A stretch of DNA of 64,000 nt from Saprospiraceae bacterium. GTDB lineage: Bacteria; Bacteroidota; Bacteroidia; Chitinophagales; Saprospiraceae. The notes under the pieces are model-generated. The model was not told the origin of the DNA. It made no database searches and saw nothing but the letters and a program-made list of their open reading frames with translations. Both the position numbers and the translations under genes were made by a program. Below are positions 17,964 through 26,999 of this stretch, in pieces. Numbering within the stretch: position 1 is the first letter of the stretch; the number at the start of each line of letters is the position of its first letter. The DNA lies in contig JABARE010000003.1 of the NCBI GenBank assembly GCA_019187365.1, positions 1 to 64,000 of the forward strand, read 5' to 3'.

Positions 17964-18926
17964 ATGAAAACCCACAATTACTGTATTGCCATACACGGCG
18001 GTGCCGGCACGCTTCTCCGGGAGAAGATGGATGCGCGTCTGCGCAAAAAATACGAAAATGCGCTCAGTGCAGCGTTGGATGTAGGTTACGCCATGCTGGA
18101 AGGTGGTGGAAGCGCTCTTGACGCCGTTGTTGCCAGCGTGTCTGCACTGGAAGATTGTCCGCTGTTCAATGCCGGACGAGGCTCTGTGTTCAATGCGCGC
18201 GGAGAGCACGAAATGGATGCCGCCATTATGGAAGGAAGCAGTCGAAGGGTTGGAGCGGTTGCCCTGGTGAGACGCATCCGCAACCCCATTCACCTTGCGC
18301 GTGCGGTCATGGAGCACACAGACCACGTGTTGCTTGCGGGAAAGGGCGCCGAGCGATTTGCCCGCAAAATGAAAATCGAGCGCAAACCGAAAGCATATTT
18401 TTTTGAAGCGCTCCGCTACAAACAATTTCTGGAAGCCAAACGGGAGAATAAAGTCCGGCTCGACCACGATGGCGGAACCTTTGGTACGGTAGGTGCGGTT
18501 GCCCTTGATGCGTCTGGGAAACTCGCCGCAGCGACGTCGACCGGCGGCATGACCAATAAGCGCTGGGGTCGCATAGGCGACTCGCCCATTCCCGGAGCGG
18601 GGACCTGGGCTGACGACCGCTGCGCCGTATCCTGCACGGGAACGGGGGAATACTTTATCCGCGTCCATGCGGCGGCCCAGCTTTCCTGTCTGATGCGCTA
18701 CGGGCGCCAGTCACTCGATGCTGCAGCGCGAAAGGTCATCTTCGAAAGTCTGCAGGACATAGGAGGAGAAGGGGGGCTCATCGCCGTAGATCATCGGGGA
18801 CACATCAGCATGCCTTTTAACACAGAGGGGATGTACCGGGCTTCCCGCTGCCGGGGGGAGGCAGCCTGGATCGGCATCTTTGGAGGCGAAAACGGGGATG
18901 CGCTCCCCAACGACCAGCGAATTTAA
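17964..18926 (+). CDS. iaaA: Isoaspartyl peptidase / plant-type L-asparaginase
   Basis: This 320-residue N-terminal-nucleophile hydrolase cleaves beta-aspartyl dipeptides and asparagine. The proenzyme cuts itself before the nucleophile threonine in GGTFGTVGAVALD (T175), giving two subunits. AIHGGAGTL at the N terminus, LFNAGRGSVFNA and the substrate segment STGGMTNKRWGRIGDSPIPG are all characteristic. GTGEYFIR follows in the beta subunit. No signal peptide is visible, so a cytosolic location is likely. Its stop codon overlaps the stop region of trmB by 4 bp on the opposite strand. Confidence 0.93.
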   Translation: MKTHNYCIAIHGGAGTLLREKMDARLRKKYENALSAALDVGYAMLEGGGSALDAVVASVSALEDCPLFNAGRGSVFNARGEHEMDAAIMEGSSRRVGAVALVRRIRNPIHLARAVMEHTDHVLLAGKGAERFARKMKIERKPKAYFFEALRYKQFLEAKRENKVRLDHDGGTFGTVGAVALDASGKLAAATSTGGMTNKRWGRIGDSPIPGAGTWADDRCAVSCTGTGEYFIRVHAAAQLSCLMRYGRQSLDAAARKVIFESLQDIGGEGGLIAVDHRGHISMPFNTEGMYRASRCRGEAAWIGIFGGENGDALPNDQRI

Positions 18927-19630
18927 GCTGGCAGGCCGCCGGTGAAGCGGAATCGCAGGTAGTGGATTTTTTTGCCTGCAGCAAGGTGCAGTTTTTCGTA
19001 GTAGGTGCGGATGTTTTTTTCCGGGAATTCGAAGCTGCTTTCGTAAATCGATGCGCTTGCGAACAAACGTTCGTAAGCAAAATGGGCATCAACACATTCC
19101 AGGCTGAAAGCATACAGCGCCGGATCGTCGGTTTTCAAATGCAAAACGGCACCAGGCCGCAGCACCCGGACATACCGGTCGAGAAACTCCGGCGAGGTGA
19201 GCCGTCGCGAGGCCTTTCCGGAACGGGGAAACGGGTCGGGAAAGGTAATCCATATTTCATCGACTTCCCCGTCAGCAAAAAACCTGGAAAGCCCTTCGAT
19301 GCGCGTGCGCACAAAGGCGACGTTGGTCAGTCCCCGCCGGAGGGCTTGAGTTGCGCCATTCCAGATGCGCGCTCCTTTTATGTCGATGCCGATGAAGTTG
19401 CGGCCGGGATGCAGCTCGGACATCCCCAGGCTGTATTCACCGCGTCCGCAGGCCAGCTCGAGCGTCAGCAGGTGATCGTTGCCGAAATGCCCTTCACACC
19501 AGCGTCCACGGAAATTGACCTTTGTGTCTGCATTGGCATACAGCGCATCGTCTTCATATCCGAAGTGCTCGAATACGTTGGCCAAGTCCAGGTTCTGGGT
19601 AAATTTTTCGAGTTTGCTGCGCTTGCTCAT
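18923..19630 (-). CDS. trmB: tRNA (guanine-N7-)-methyltransferase
   Basis: The 235-residue SAM-dependent enzyme forms m7G46 in tRNAs. It carries the family motifs ELACGRGEYSLGM (SAM binding), FIGIDIKGARIW, and ITFPDPFPRSGKASRRLTS (TrmB PDPxxKxxHxxRR-like substrate motif). The start ATG at 19630 overlaps the stop of the upstream hydrolase-fold gene by 4 bp (ATGA), so the two are likely co-translated. A copy of the dispersed palindrome lies inside the coding sequence at 19060-19077. Confidence 0.95.
   Translation of the reverse strand: MSKRSKLEKFTQNLDLANVFEHFGYEDDALYANADTKVNFRGRWCEGHFGNDHLLTLELACGRGEYSLGMSELHPGRNFIGIDIKGARIWNGATQALRRGLTNVAFVRTRIEGLSRFFADGEVDEIWITFPDPFPRSGKASRRLTSPEFLDRYVRVLRPGAVLHLKTDDPALYAFSLECVDAHFAYERLFASASIYESSFEFPEKNIRTYYEKLHLAAGKKIHYLRFRFTGGLPA
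19060..19077. repeat. Dispersed palindrome, copy 3
   Basis: CGAACAAACGTTCGTAAG lies inside trmB. Symmetry extends outward to TTGC and GCAA (19057-19080). Confidence 0.55.
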
Positions 19631-20445
19631 CGGGAGGCTGTCGTCAGGAGCTGGTCGAGTATGCGCCTGTAGGAATCCAGCTCGTAGGGCGATTCTCCCT
19701 GAGCTTCTTCAAGCTGAAGGAATGCACCGGGATCCGGCAGCATCTGTTGCAGCCGCGTCGCCTCTTCCGGCGTACACGCAGCGCGATACCGCGGACGCAG
19801 TATGAACACAGGGCTCAAACAATTCGGCAGGTACTCGTAGGTGTTGAAATCGTATTTGAGTTCGTAAGGCAGGACAAAGGCCGGATAACGGCGACGTATC
19901 CAGCTCCTCAGGGAATATACAGGATTGTCGAGTACCAGCAGGCGACAGGGCCAGATGGCGTTGGCGTAACTGGCAGCCGGGGCCATAAAATCCATGGCGT
20001 ATACCACGATGCTGTCTTCCCGGTATCGTTTATTGAGCCAGTCGCTGCATGCCAGGACGTCTTCCATCAGGCTGCTTTCTCCGATGCGGCCTTCCGACTT
20101 GCCAAAACCACGCCCGTCGGGCATGAGGACGGAGTACCCGCGCTGGGTAAATTGAAGGCACTGGGCAGCATACCGGTCGAGATTTCCCCGCACCCCATGT
20201 AAAAACAAGACGACTCCCTTGTGCGGAGCCCTTGCCGCAAAAAAATAGGCGCAGAGCTCCTGTTCGCCTGGAAGTGGGATGCGCTCTTCGCGAATGCGCT
20301 GACTCACAGGGGTCTTATAATGACCCGTCCTCTCCGCACGAAATACGATGGGGTTGATGAAGATGTACAGGGACATCATGCCGATGAGGTACAGCAGCAG
20401 AAGCCCCCCGGCAGCAAGAACGATATTGCGGAATGTCCATCGCAT
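19627..20445 (-). CDS. Alpha/beta-hydrolase-fold protein without catalytic triad
   Basis: The 272-residue protein has an N-terminal membrane anchor (about 8-31) and the fold pattern of the small membrane-anchored hydrolases of Bacteroidota (VVLFLHGVRGNL, DGRGFGKSEG, LLVLDNPVYSLRSW). The nucleophile elbow, normally GxSxG, reads YAMDFMAPA, so the serine is replaced. The region that should carry the acid (usually HGxxD) reads LRPRYRAACTPEEA. The usual catalytic GHN near the C terminus reads QGES. All three triad positions appear lost, so this is probably a pseudoenzyme or a protein with a new activity. It is translationally coupled to trmB (4-bp overlap). Confidence 0.85.
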   Translation of the reverse strand: MRWTFRNIVLAAGGLLLLYLIGMMSLYIFINPIVFRAERTGHYKTPVSQRIREERIPLPGEQELCAYFFAARAPHKGVVLFLHGVRGNLDRYAAQCLQFTQRGYSVLMPDGRGFGKSEGRIGESSLMEDVLACSDWLNKRYREDSIVVYAMDFMAPAASYANAIWPCRLLVLDNPVYSLRSWIRRRYPAFVLPYELKYDFNTYEYLPNCLSPVFILRPRYRAACTPEEATRLQQMLPDPGAFLQLEEAQGESPYELDSYRRILDQLLTTASR

Positions 20446-20580
20446 GGCGACAAGTTATAAAATGCAGCGCATTTGGAGTCCCGGCCTGCCGGATTCTTTA
20501 CTGAGAAATCAAGGGAGGTAAAGGAGAATGGACAATTGATCATTTGGGGGCATAGTCCATTTCCCATTGTTCTCCATTGT

Positions 20581-23517
20581 TTACGAGCTGCGCGGGTCGG
20601 CGATGAAGGGCAGCTTGCGCATTTGTGCGACCTCCAGGCTTTGGAAACCGAAATCCTCCACAATGCGGCCCTCCAGCAGGTAGCAGCCGCGACCCTGGAA
20701 GGGAAAGCGGGCCATTTCGTCCGGAAAGTGGACGCTGTCGAAAAATTGGCCTTCGGGGTCCAGCCAGGTGCCGAAAGCCATGTACTGGCCCTGCCGGGTG
20801 CGCACCGGCTTTTGGGTGACGTAGTACCCCAGCATGCGCACCCTCCGGTGGAGATGTGCCGGCATTTGCTTTGCAGAAAGTTGGGGGCCGGCGTTTTCGG
20901 CAAGCAACTCAAAGGGATTGCACAGCGGAAATCCCAGCAGTTCGATTTCGTCGAAGGCCTGATCGTAGGGGCCGTCGTCGAGTTGCGGGTAGGCAAAGTC
21001 CACGCCGTCGTCTGCAAACAGGCTGGCCGGGGCTACCTGGGTGCTGCCCATCTCCGGCACGGCGTTTTTCTCCCACATCAGGCGGGTTTTGCTCAAGCCG
21101 GTAAAGCCAAAGGCTCCGATGCGTATCAGCAGTTGCAATTGTTCGCGCCCCAAGGGCACCCGGCGGATGAAATCTTCCATGCTGGCAAAAGCACCGTTCC
21201 GCTCGCGTTCGTCGGCGATGCGCAGAGCTGTAGATTGTTCCAGCGATTGTACGTGCACAAAGCCGAGGTAGATCACCTTTCCCTCGATGTGGGTCAGGTA
21301 GCGGCTGTGGTTGACGCAGGGCGGGCGAATTGCAGCACCGGCCATGCGAGCCTCGTGTACGTACACCTCCGTGCGGTAAAATCCTCCGAAGTTGTTGATC
21401 ACGGCAACCATGAACTCGAGCGGGAAATGGGCTTTTAGGTAGAGGCTCTGGAACGATTCAACGGCAAAAGATGCCGAGTGGGCTTTGCAAAACGAATAAC
21501 CGCTGAAGCTTTCGATCTGCCGCCACACCTCTCGCGTCAACTCTTCCGGGTAGCCTCTTGCCCGGCAGTTGGCAAAATACTTTTCCATCAGGTCGCGAAA
21601 GGTGTCCGAGTCCTTGCGTTTGCCCGTCATGATCCTCCGCAGCACATCCGACTCGTCGAGCGCGAGTCCGGCAAAGTGGTGCACGATCTTCATGACGTCT
21701 TCCTGGTAAACCATGACGCCGAAGGTCTCTCCGAGGTGTTCGGCAAAGACGGGATGCAGATACTGCACCCGTTCGGGGTGGTGGAAGCGCTCGATGTAAG
21801 TGCGCATCATGCCCGACTGGGCCACCCCGGGGCGGATGATGCTGCTGGCCGCCACCAGGTGCACGTAGTTGTCGCAGCGCAGCTTGTGCAGCAGACCCCG
21901 CATGGCCGGCGACTCGATGTAAAAGCAACCGGTACAATGTCCGGAACGCAGTTGCTGCCGCACCCGCTCGTCGCGTTTGATCGCGGCAATGTCGTGAATT
22001 TCTACGCTGCGCCCCTGGTTCCTGCGCACGAGGTCTACGGCATCTCGGATATGCCCCAGCCCGCGCTGACTCAGGATGTCGTATTTGTGAAATTGCAGGT
22101 CCTCGGCACCGTACATATCGAAATGGGTGATGGGAAAGCCTTTGGGCATTTGTTGCAACGCTGTGTGGTAGTGCAGGGGGCGTTCGGAAATGAGCACGCC
22201 CCCGGCATGGATCGACAGGTAGTTGGGAAATTTCTCGATCCGCTTGCCGTATGCGAAAATGTGGCGCGCATAGGAGTGGTGTAGGCGGGAATCGTTGGGG
22301 TGGTCGACGATGGTGTCGATGTCGGCCTTGGGCAAACCGAAGACCTTGCCCAGCTCTCGCACGATCGACTTGCCTTTGAAGGTGTTGTAGGTGGCCAGCA
22401 GCGCGGTGTAATCGCGCCCGTAGCGTTCGAAAATGTATTCGGTCACGTCGTCGCGCTCGCTCCAGGAAAAGTCGATGTCGAAATCGGGGGGACTGCTACG
22501 GTGCGGGTTGATGAAGCGCTCGAAATAGAGGTCCAGTTCGAGGGGGTCTACGTCGGTGATGTAAAGACAGAAAGCTACGATGGAGTTGGCGCCACTGCCG
22601 CGCCCGACATGGTAGTAGCCGGCGCTTTGCGCGTAGCGCACAATGTCCCAGGTGATCAGGAAATACGCGCAGAAACCGAGCCGGTAGATTACCTGCAGCT
22701 CGCGCCGCATGCGCTCTTCGGCGCGGGCATTTTTGGCGCCGTAACGGCGGCGGCAACCCTGGAAAGCGAGTTTGGTCAGCAAGGTGTAGTCTCCCTCCGG
22801 ATTGCCCGTAAAGCTGCGCCGGTTGTTGGCCGAAGACGAAGGCATGTCGAAATGGCATTGGTCGAGCACGGCCTCTGCGTTGCGCAGCAATTGAGGAAAG
22901 AGCGCGTACCGCTCTCGAAGTACTGCCGGTGCCAGCAGCCGTTCGTCCTGCGAAGCACACTGGCCAGGGGTCAGGCGGCCGAGGGCAATGTTGTGGTCGA
23001 TACAGCGCAGCAGCTTGTGGGTGCGGTGGTCGGCGTCGACGGCAAACGTCGCAGGATTGCAGGCTACGAGCCGTTCGGGGCATTGGCGCAGCGGCGACGA
23101 AAACAAAGACCCCGCTTTTGAGGGCCGGATGCCGACGTATTCGAATGGACGCAACTCCCCGGGTGGGCAGGGCGCCGCGTCGCGGTAAATGACAAAACAG
23201 TGCTCCCACCGCGGTGCCCGGTGGGACGGCTCATCCGAAGGCCGCGCACTCAGGTGCCGGTTGATCTCGGCAATGCCCTCCGCGTCGCGCGCCAGCGCCG
23301 TGAACAGGTGCTCTCCGCGGCGGCGGAAATCCACGCCATACACCGGCCGCACGCCCTGTTGTACACAGGCCTGGGCAAATGCATACGCCGCCGAACAGTT
23401 GTTGATGTCGGCCAGGGGCAGGACGCCAATTTCCAGCCGGGCCGCCTCCCGGGCGAGCTGCGCCGGCGACAGGGTGCCGTAGCGCAGGGAAAAGTAGGAA
23501 TGGCAAAGCTGCAGCAT
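20581..23517 (-). CDS. Short DNA polymerase III alpha subunit (DnaE-type)
   Basis: With the ATG at 23517 the protein has 978 residues and begins MLQLCHSYFSLRYGTLS, the usual PHP-domain start; the further upstream frame is not conserved in style. The PHP domain (about 1-200) is followed by the polymerase core with PPDFDIDFSW (metal-binding aspartates), RGSGANSIVAFCL, the Asn-rich SGYSFCKAHSASFA fingers motif, and a C-terminal helix-hairpin-helix/OB segment. It is about 200 residues shorter than replicative DnaE1 and resembles the short second DnaE of Bacteroidota, which is compared to error-prone DnaE2/ImuC. Whether it is mutagenic here is not shown. No imuA or imuB lies beside it. Confidence 0.88.
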   Translation of the reverse strand: MLQLCHSYFSLRYGTLSPAQLAREAARLEIGVLPLADINNCSAAYAFAQACVQQGVRPVYGVDFRRRGEHLFTALARDAEGIAEINRHLSARPSDEPSHRAPRWEHCFVIYRDAAPCPPGELRPFEYVGIRPSKAGSLFSSPLRQCPERLVACNPATFAVDADHRTHKLLRCIDHNIALGRLTPGQCASQDERLLAPAVLRERYALFPQLLRNAEAVLDQCHFDMPSSSANNRRSFTGNPEGDYTLLTKLAFQGCRRRYGAKNARAEERMRRELQVIYRLGFCAYFLITWDIVRYAQSAGYYHVGRGSGANSIVAFCLYITDVDPLELDLYFERFINPHRSSPPDFDIDFSWSERDDVTEYIFERYGRDYTALLATYNTFKGKSIVRELGKVFGLPKADIDTIVDHPNDSRLHHSYARHIFAYGKRIEKFPNYLSIHAGGVLISERPLHYHTALQQMPKGFPITHFDMYGAEDLQFHKYDILSQRGLGHIRDAVDLVRRNQGRSVEIHDIAAIKRDERVRQQLRSGHCTGCFYIESPAMRGLLHKLRCDNYVHLVAASSIIRPGVAQSGMMRTYIERFHHPERVQYLHPVFAEHLGETFGVMVYQEDVMKIVHHFAGLALDESDVLRRIMTGKRKDSDTFRDLMEKYFANCRARGYPEELTREVWRQIESFSGYSFCKAHSASFAVESFQSLYLKAHFPLEFMVAVINNFGGFYRTEVYVHEARMAGAAIRPPCVNHSRYLTHIEGKVIYLGFVHVQSLEQSTALRIADERERNGAFASMEDFIRRVPLGREQLQLLIRIGAFGFTGLSKTRLMWEKNAVPEMGSTQVAPASLFADDGVDFAYPQLDDGPYDQAFDEIELLGFPLCNPFELLAENAGPQLSAKQMPAHLHRRVRMLGYYVTQKPVRTRQGQYMAFGTWLDPEGQFFDSVHFPDEMARFPFQGRGCYLLEGRIVEDFGFQSLEVAQMRKLPFIADPRSS

Positions 23518-23644
23518 AATGACAAAAATGGACGGAAATATAGGCAATGTTAGACGATAAAACCGGCATATCCAAATATGGGATTGCAGTGCATCAGCAA
23601 ATGCGTCGAATGGTATCGGAAAAAGGGGGTGGGAAAAATGAGGA

Positions 23645-24286
23645 TCAGCTCCCTTCCCGCTCCACAAGAAGCGGCGCGACCATGACCCAAACGGCTTTGG
23701 CAACCTCCTCCGGGCTGTCTGCACCGCTGAGCAGGCACCAGCTTTCGTTCGGGCGAAAGCGGTTAAGGCAGTCGAGGTATTGCTGGCGGACGGCCCTAAG
23801 GTTTTCGGTCGTCTCGTAGAGCTCGGTGGAACTCCTGCCGTTGTGGACGCGGCGCATGCTCTCCGCGGGTTCGAGGTCGATGTAGATGTGGAGGTCGGGC
23901 CGCAGCATGTTCACCGCCGGAGCATTGATTTCAATCACCCAGTCAACCGGCATGTGGATCCCCTGGTAGGCGTAAGAAGAAAAATAATACCGGTCGCAGA
24001 GAACGGTAAAGCCCTCATCGAGCTTGGCCAGGATGCCGTCGGTGCGGTTCACCAGGTGGTCTATCCGGTCCGCGGCAAAGAGAGCGGCAATGGTGCGGTG
24101 GTCCGCCTCGATGCGGTGCTTGAAAACGTTGCGGATCACCGACCCTATGGGGCTGTCGGTCGGCTCACTGGTGCAATACACCCGGTGCCCTTCACGGCGC
24201 AGCCGGTCGGCCAGCAGGCGGAGCTGAGTGCTCTTGCCGCTGCCGTCGATGCCCTCAAAGGCGATGAATAAGTTGCTGCGCTTCAT
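23645..24286 (-). CDS. tmk: Thymidylate kinase
   Basis: The 213-residue nucleotide kinase phosphorylates dTMP to dTDP. FEGIDGSGKST (about 10-20) is the P-loop. DRYYFSSYAYQG is the DRY motif that binds the substrate phosphate, and SEPTDSPIG is the third family signature. The lid region NGRSSTELYE is of the form that lacks the E. coli-type extra arginines. It lies 127 bp upstream of dnaE on the same strand, so the two DNA-synthesis genes may be co-transcribed. Confidence 0.95.
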   Translation of the reverse strand: MKRSNLFIAFEGIDGSGKSTQLRLLADRLRREGHRVYCTSEPTDSPIGSVIRNVFKHRIEADHRTIAALFAADRIDHLVNRTDGILAKLDEGFTVLCDRYYFSSYAYQGIHMPVDWVIEINAPAVNMLRPDLHIYIDLEPAESMRRVHNGRSSTELYETTENLRAVRQQYLDCLNRFRPNESWCLLSGADSPEEVAKAVWVMVAPLLVEREGS

Positions 24287-24572
24287 AAGGAGCCGACAAT
24301 ATTAGGCATTGGGCGCCGAAGATGGAGCGCTGTAGCCCAATTTTGCGAAAAACAAGGGGGATAGACGCTTCCACAGGTAAACAATTGAATTGTCTGGCGA
24401 CGGGCTTTAACCTACCGCATTTTTGTCCGGTGGGAGTTAGGCCAAACCCGGTGGGGTATCTGGCAAATTGCAGTCAATGCCAAACGCATTATCGACCCGT
24501 CTACATAGAAAAATCGCAGTGGTAAATTCAAAGCTTCCTATGAAGGCAAATATGGAGGCAGCACAGTTAAAC
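24287..24572. other. Intergenic region upstream of tmk
   Basis: About 285 bp. I see no gene, repeat or RNA structure here that I can support. Confidence 0.4.
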
Positions 24573-25412
24573 TCATCTATCCCGAATCCAAATTGCAATG
24601 TCATTCATCAATTCTGTTGAAACATTCCTGTAACTGTGATCGCAGGAATAAATTTTGCATGTAAGCTTAATGTTCTCAATTTTACTAAAACGCCGGTAAA
24701 CGGGAATGATGTGTTCTTCCAGACTGACGGTCAAATCATCCATTCCCCCGGTAAGAAATACGTCTTTGCCAGCAAGGCGATGGGCTTGACGGCACAAATC
24801 GAAACGCACATGCTGTTCCATCAGTTCCCGGACGGGGTCATCAAACAAAAAGTCGACCGGACCAGCAGGCTTTTGGATGGATTGAAAAAAAGCAGTATAT
24901 TTTTTCTTTAGCTCAGAATTTGCAGCCATGGAGTTGGCCAATATGCCCAAATCACCGCCAGAAATGCTCACTACCCGCTTCACTTCCGGGTGGCGGATGC
25001 AGCACAACACAGACATGTGACCGCCGTAACTGTAACCACCCAATACAATTTTATGGGTATCGATCCCGTAGCGGTTTATCAGCTCTTTGGATTTCAGGGT
25101 AATGAGTGCAGCATCCAGGTCCTCTTGGGAGTTTGCCAAACTCTGTAGTCCACCACTTTTATGGCAGCCGCGGAAATCGAAGGTAAACACGTTGATTCCA
25201 TTGGCAGAAAGTGTTTTACCTATACCCCAGACATCGCCGGAATCCATAAAACCCTGGGTAAACAGCAGCGTCGGTGATCCGGGTCTGTGTGAATCAAAAA
25301 AATACCCGGTCAACGTGGATCCGCCGCTCGAGAATTTTAATGTGTCATGCTGCCAACGGGAATTTGCGTAGACTGAAAGCAGTGAAAAGACCAGGATGGC
25401 TGCCTTTTTCAT
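24573..25412 (-). CDS. Secreted alpha/beta hydrolase
   Basis: The conserved part starts MKKAAILVFSLLSVYANS, a signal peptide, so I set the start at 25412 (279 residues); the longer frame upstream overlaps the lipoprotein gene and is not protein-like. The fold is shown by LLFTQGFMDSGDVW, FDFRGCHKSGG and the nucleophile elbow GGYSYGG, with DDLTVSLEEH as the acid region and a C-terminal DHSYRN supplying the catalytic His. All triad residues are present. Substrate unknown; the closest architecture is that of dienelactone hydrolase-like or prolyl-peptidase-like enzymes. It starts 2 bp downstream of the lipoprotein stop, so the two probably form an operon. Confidence 0.82.
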   Translation of the reverse strand: MKKAAILVFSLLSVYANSRWQHDTLKFSSGGSTLTGYFFDSHRPGSPTLLFTQGFMDSGDVWGIGKTLSANGINVFTFDFRGCHKSGGLQSLANSQEDLDAALITLKSKELINRYGIDTHKIVLGGYSYGGHMSVLCCIRHPEVKRVVSISGGDLGILANSMAANSELKKKYTAFFQSIQKPAGPVDFLFDDPVRELMEQHVRFDLCRQAHRLAGKDVFLTGGMDDLTVSLEEHIIPVYRRFSKIENIKLTCKIYSCDHSYRNVSTELMNDIAIWIRDR

Positions 25413-25413
25413 G

Positions 25414-25983
25414 CTAGTCCGTTTGTTTAACAGTTTTCGCTTTTTCAAAAAGTTGAATCCATTGTAAGGCAGCCGCCGGAGAATAAATAAACCCGTTTCC
25501 TGAAACCAGACGGTAAATGGAGGAGTCTCCGTTGTTTTGCGACCAGTCGAACAGGGAAGAAATGACCCGACCAATTTTTTGATTTGCCTCTTGCGTGGAA
25601 GTCACTTGGATTGAATGGATTTTTCCTTTCCGAACTACAAATGTAACAGGTTCGTGGATGAGGTATTCAATCCCCGCAGCTTTGAACCAGTCATTTTCTT
25701 CTCTGACCCGGCACCAAAAGCTGTCGAGTTTCTGATTCAGGATCTCTATCTCCAAGCGACTGTTTAGGGTGCTGTCCCACAATTCAAGTTCCCTGATTTC
25801 TTTTAGACCATTCTTGGTCCAAACACCCTTTATTTCAAAGGAGATGCTGTCGTCGTAGAAAGACAGGGCTCGCTGGACATTGTGGGTATTGTGCGCAATT
25901 TCATATTCGCGAAGACCATTTATGCCTTTCTGTGCGCAGCTTGCGACAATACATCCCATAAAAATTGCAAAAAGTCTTTTCAT
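25414..25983 (-). CDS. Lipoprotein with NTF2/SnoaL-like pattern
   Basis: The 189-residue protein has a lipobox (IVASC, Cys 16), so it should be lipid-anchored and periplasmic. The mature part begins with a helix containing NTHNVQRALSFYDDSISFEIKG, which in two pieces (NTHNVQRALSFYDDS and ISFEIKGVW) is the usual start of the NTF2-like/SnoaL fold (cone-shaped pocket proteins). No catalytic pair is identified and function is unknown. It lies directly upstream of the secreted hydrolase, with 1 bp between stop and start. Confidence 0.72.
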   Translation of the reverse strand: MKRLFAIFMGCIVASCAQKGINGLREYEIAHNTHNVQRALSFYDDSISFEIKGVWTKNGLKEIRELELWDSTLNSRLEIEILNQKLDSFWCRVREENDWFKAAGIEYLIHEPVTFVVRKGKIHSIQVTSTQEANQKIGRVISSLFDWSQNNGDSSIYRLVSGNGFIYSPAAALQWIQLFEKAKTVKQTD

Positions 25984-26087
25984 AATCTATTAAGCATGAA
26001 TACCATGAGCCTTTTACTGCCATTTGTATTGGATCTGCAAATCACCTGTCATCATTAGTTTGCATGCGGTAGTTGCCTTCCGGCAAC

Positions 26088-26933
26088 TCATTTATTAAAA
26101 TACAACTTGTCCTGAAGTTCATTGATTTTTCGCACGAGATAAACCGGCGGACAGGACGGCTGAACGGGTTCCTTTTCGACGGCTTCCAGTGCGCGCCTGT
26201 AAAGGTCCAGCGAGGATTCCAGCTTGCCCGTACACTCGTCGATTTCCGCCATCAGTACGATGTTTGAAGTGTTCTGCGGTTCCGCGTTCAGCAATGCACG
26301 GCCATAAACAGCGGCGCTGTCGCACTGCCCTCTGCGCATCAGGTAGTGCGCCATGGCCTGCAGACGCCTTTTGTCGTCTGAGCTGGTTTCCGGACGGACG
26401 ACCTCGATGTGCAGGTTTTTCGACCAAAGGGTATCTTCCCGGAACGGGAGTCCAGCCTTTAAGGTGTGCCGCCCTGGCGCCCAGCCAGCAGTGCTTTGTG
26501 GATCGACTCCGAAATCTGCAAAGGCCGGTCTGTTCAATCCTACGCGCAACTCGCCTGGAGGCAGGGGATTGAGCGGGAAAAGCCGGATGGCGTTTCCGGG
26601 AACCTGCTCCTGGAAAACCTTCACAAACAGAACTTCTTCGTACCAGGGCCCGGGGAAACTTTGAGAAAAACCGCGGCCGTAAAGGGAATCGATCGCACGA
26701 AGTGCCGCCGGGTCGTTGCGAAGGCTGTCTGGCAACCCTTCGGCATAGCGCTCAGGCCCGAATTCCTGGGTAGAATAAAGCGTGAGGTTGACGATCAGCG
26801 GAAATCCCTGCTCCAGCAGGATGTCGGCAGAAGAAAAACTCTTGAGGTCGAGCTTCAGTTCGGGCGCCTGCGCAACCAGGCTCATTGGAAAGAACAGGGC
26901 GACAACATGTATGCAAAAGCTTGAGCGGTCCAT
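26088..26933 (-). CDS. Hypothetical secreted protein with TPR-like C terminus
   Basis: This 281-residue protein starts with a signal peptide ending at VAQAPE. The middle is beta-rich (FPLIVNLTLYS, LHIEVVRPE) and the C-terminal part (about 195-265) has helix pairs consistent with one or two TPR units (CDSAAVYGRALLNAEPQNTS, IVLMAEIDECTGKLESSLDL). It lies 66 bp downstream of the 1415-residue secreted protein gene on the same strand and may be co-transcribed with it. No enzymatic motif is seen. Confidence 0.68.
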   Translation of the reverse strand: MDRSSFCIHVVALFFPMSLVAQAPELKLDLKSFSSADILLEQGFPLIVNLTLYSTQEFGPERYAEGLPDSLRNDPAALRAIDSLYGRGFSQSFPGPWYEEVLFVKVFQEQVPGNAIRLFPLNPLPPGELRVGLNRPAFADFGVDPQSTAGWAPGRHTLKAGLPFREDTLWSKNLHIEVVRPETSSDDKRRLQAMAHYLMRRGQCDSAAVYGRALLNAEPQNTSNIVLMAEIDECTGKLESSLDLYRRALEAVEKEPVQPSCPPVYLVRKINELQDKLYFNK

Positions 26934-26999
26934 ATTTTTTGTTTTAACGGCACCGGTCAGGGTGCGTATTCTATTTAACGCAAGATCATAAATCCAAAT

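Noticed and set aside
23518-23724. N-terminal extension of dnaE by 69 residues
   Set aside because: The added part is Trp/Phe/Arg-rich without family similarity, while MLQLCHSYFSLRYG is the usual beginning.
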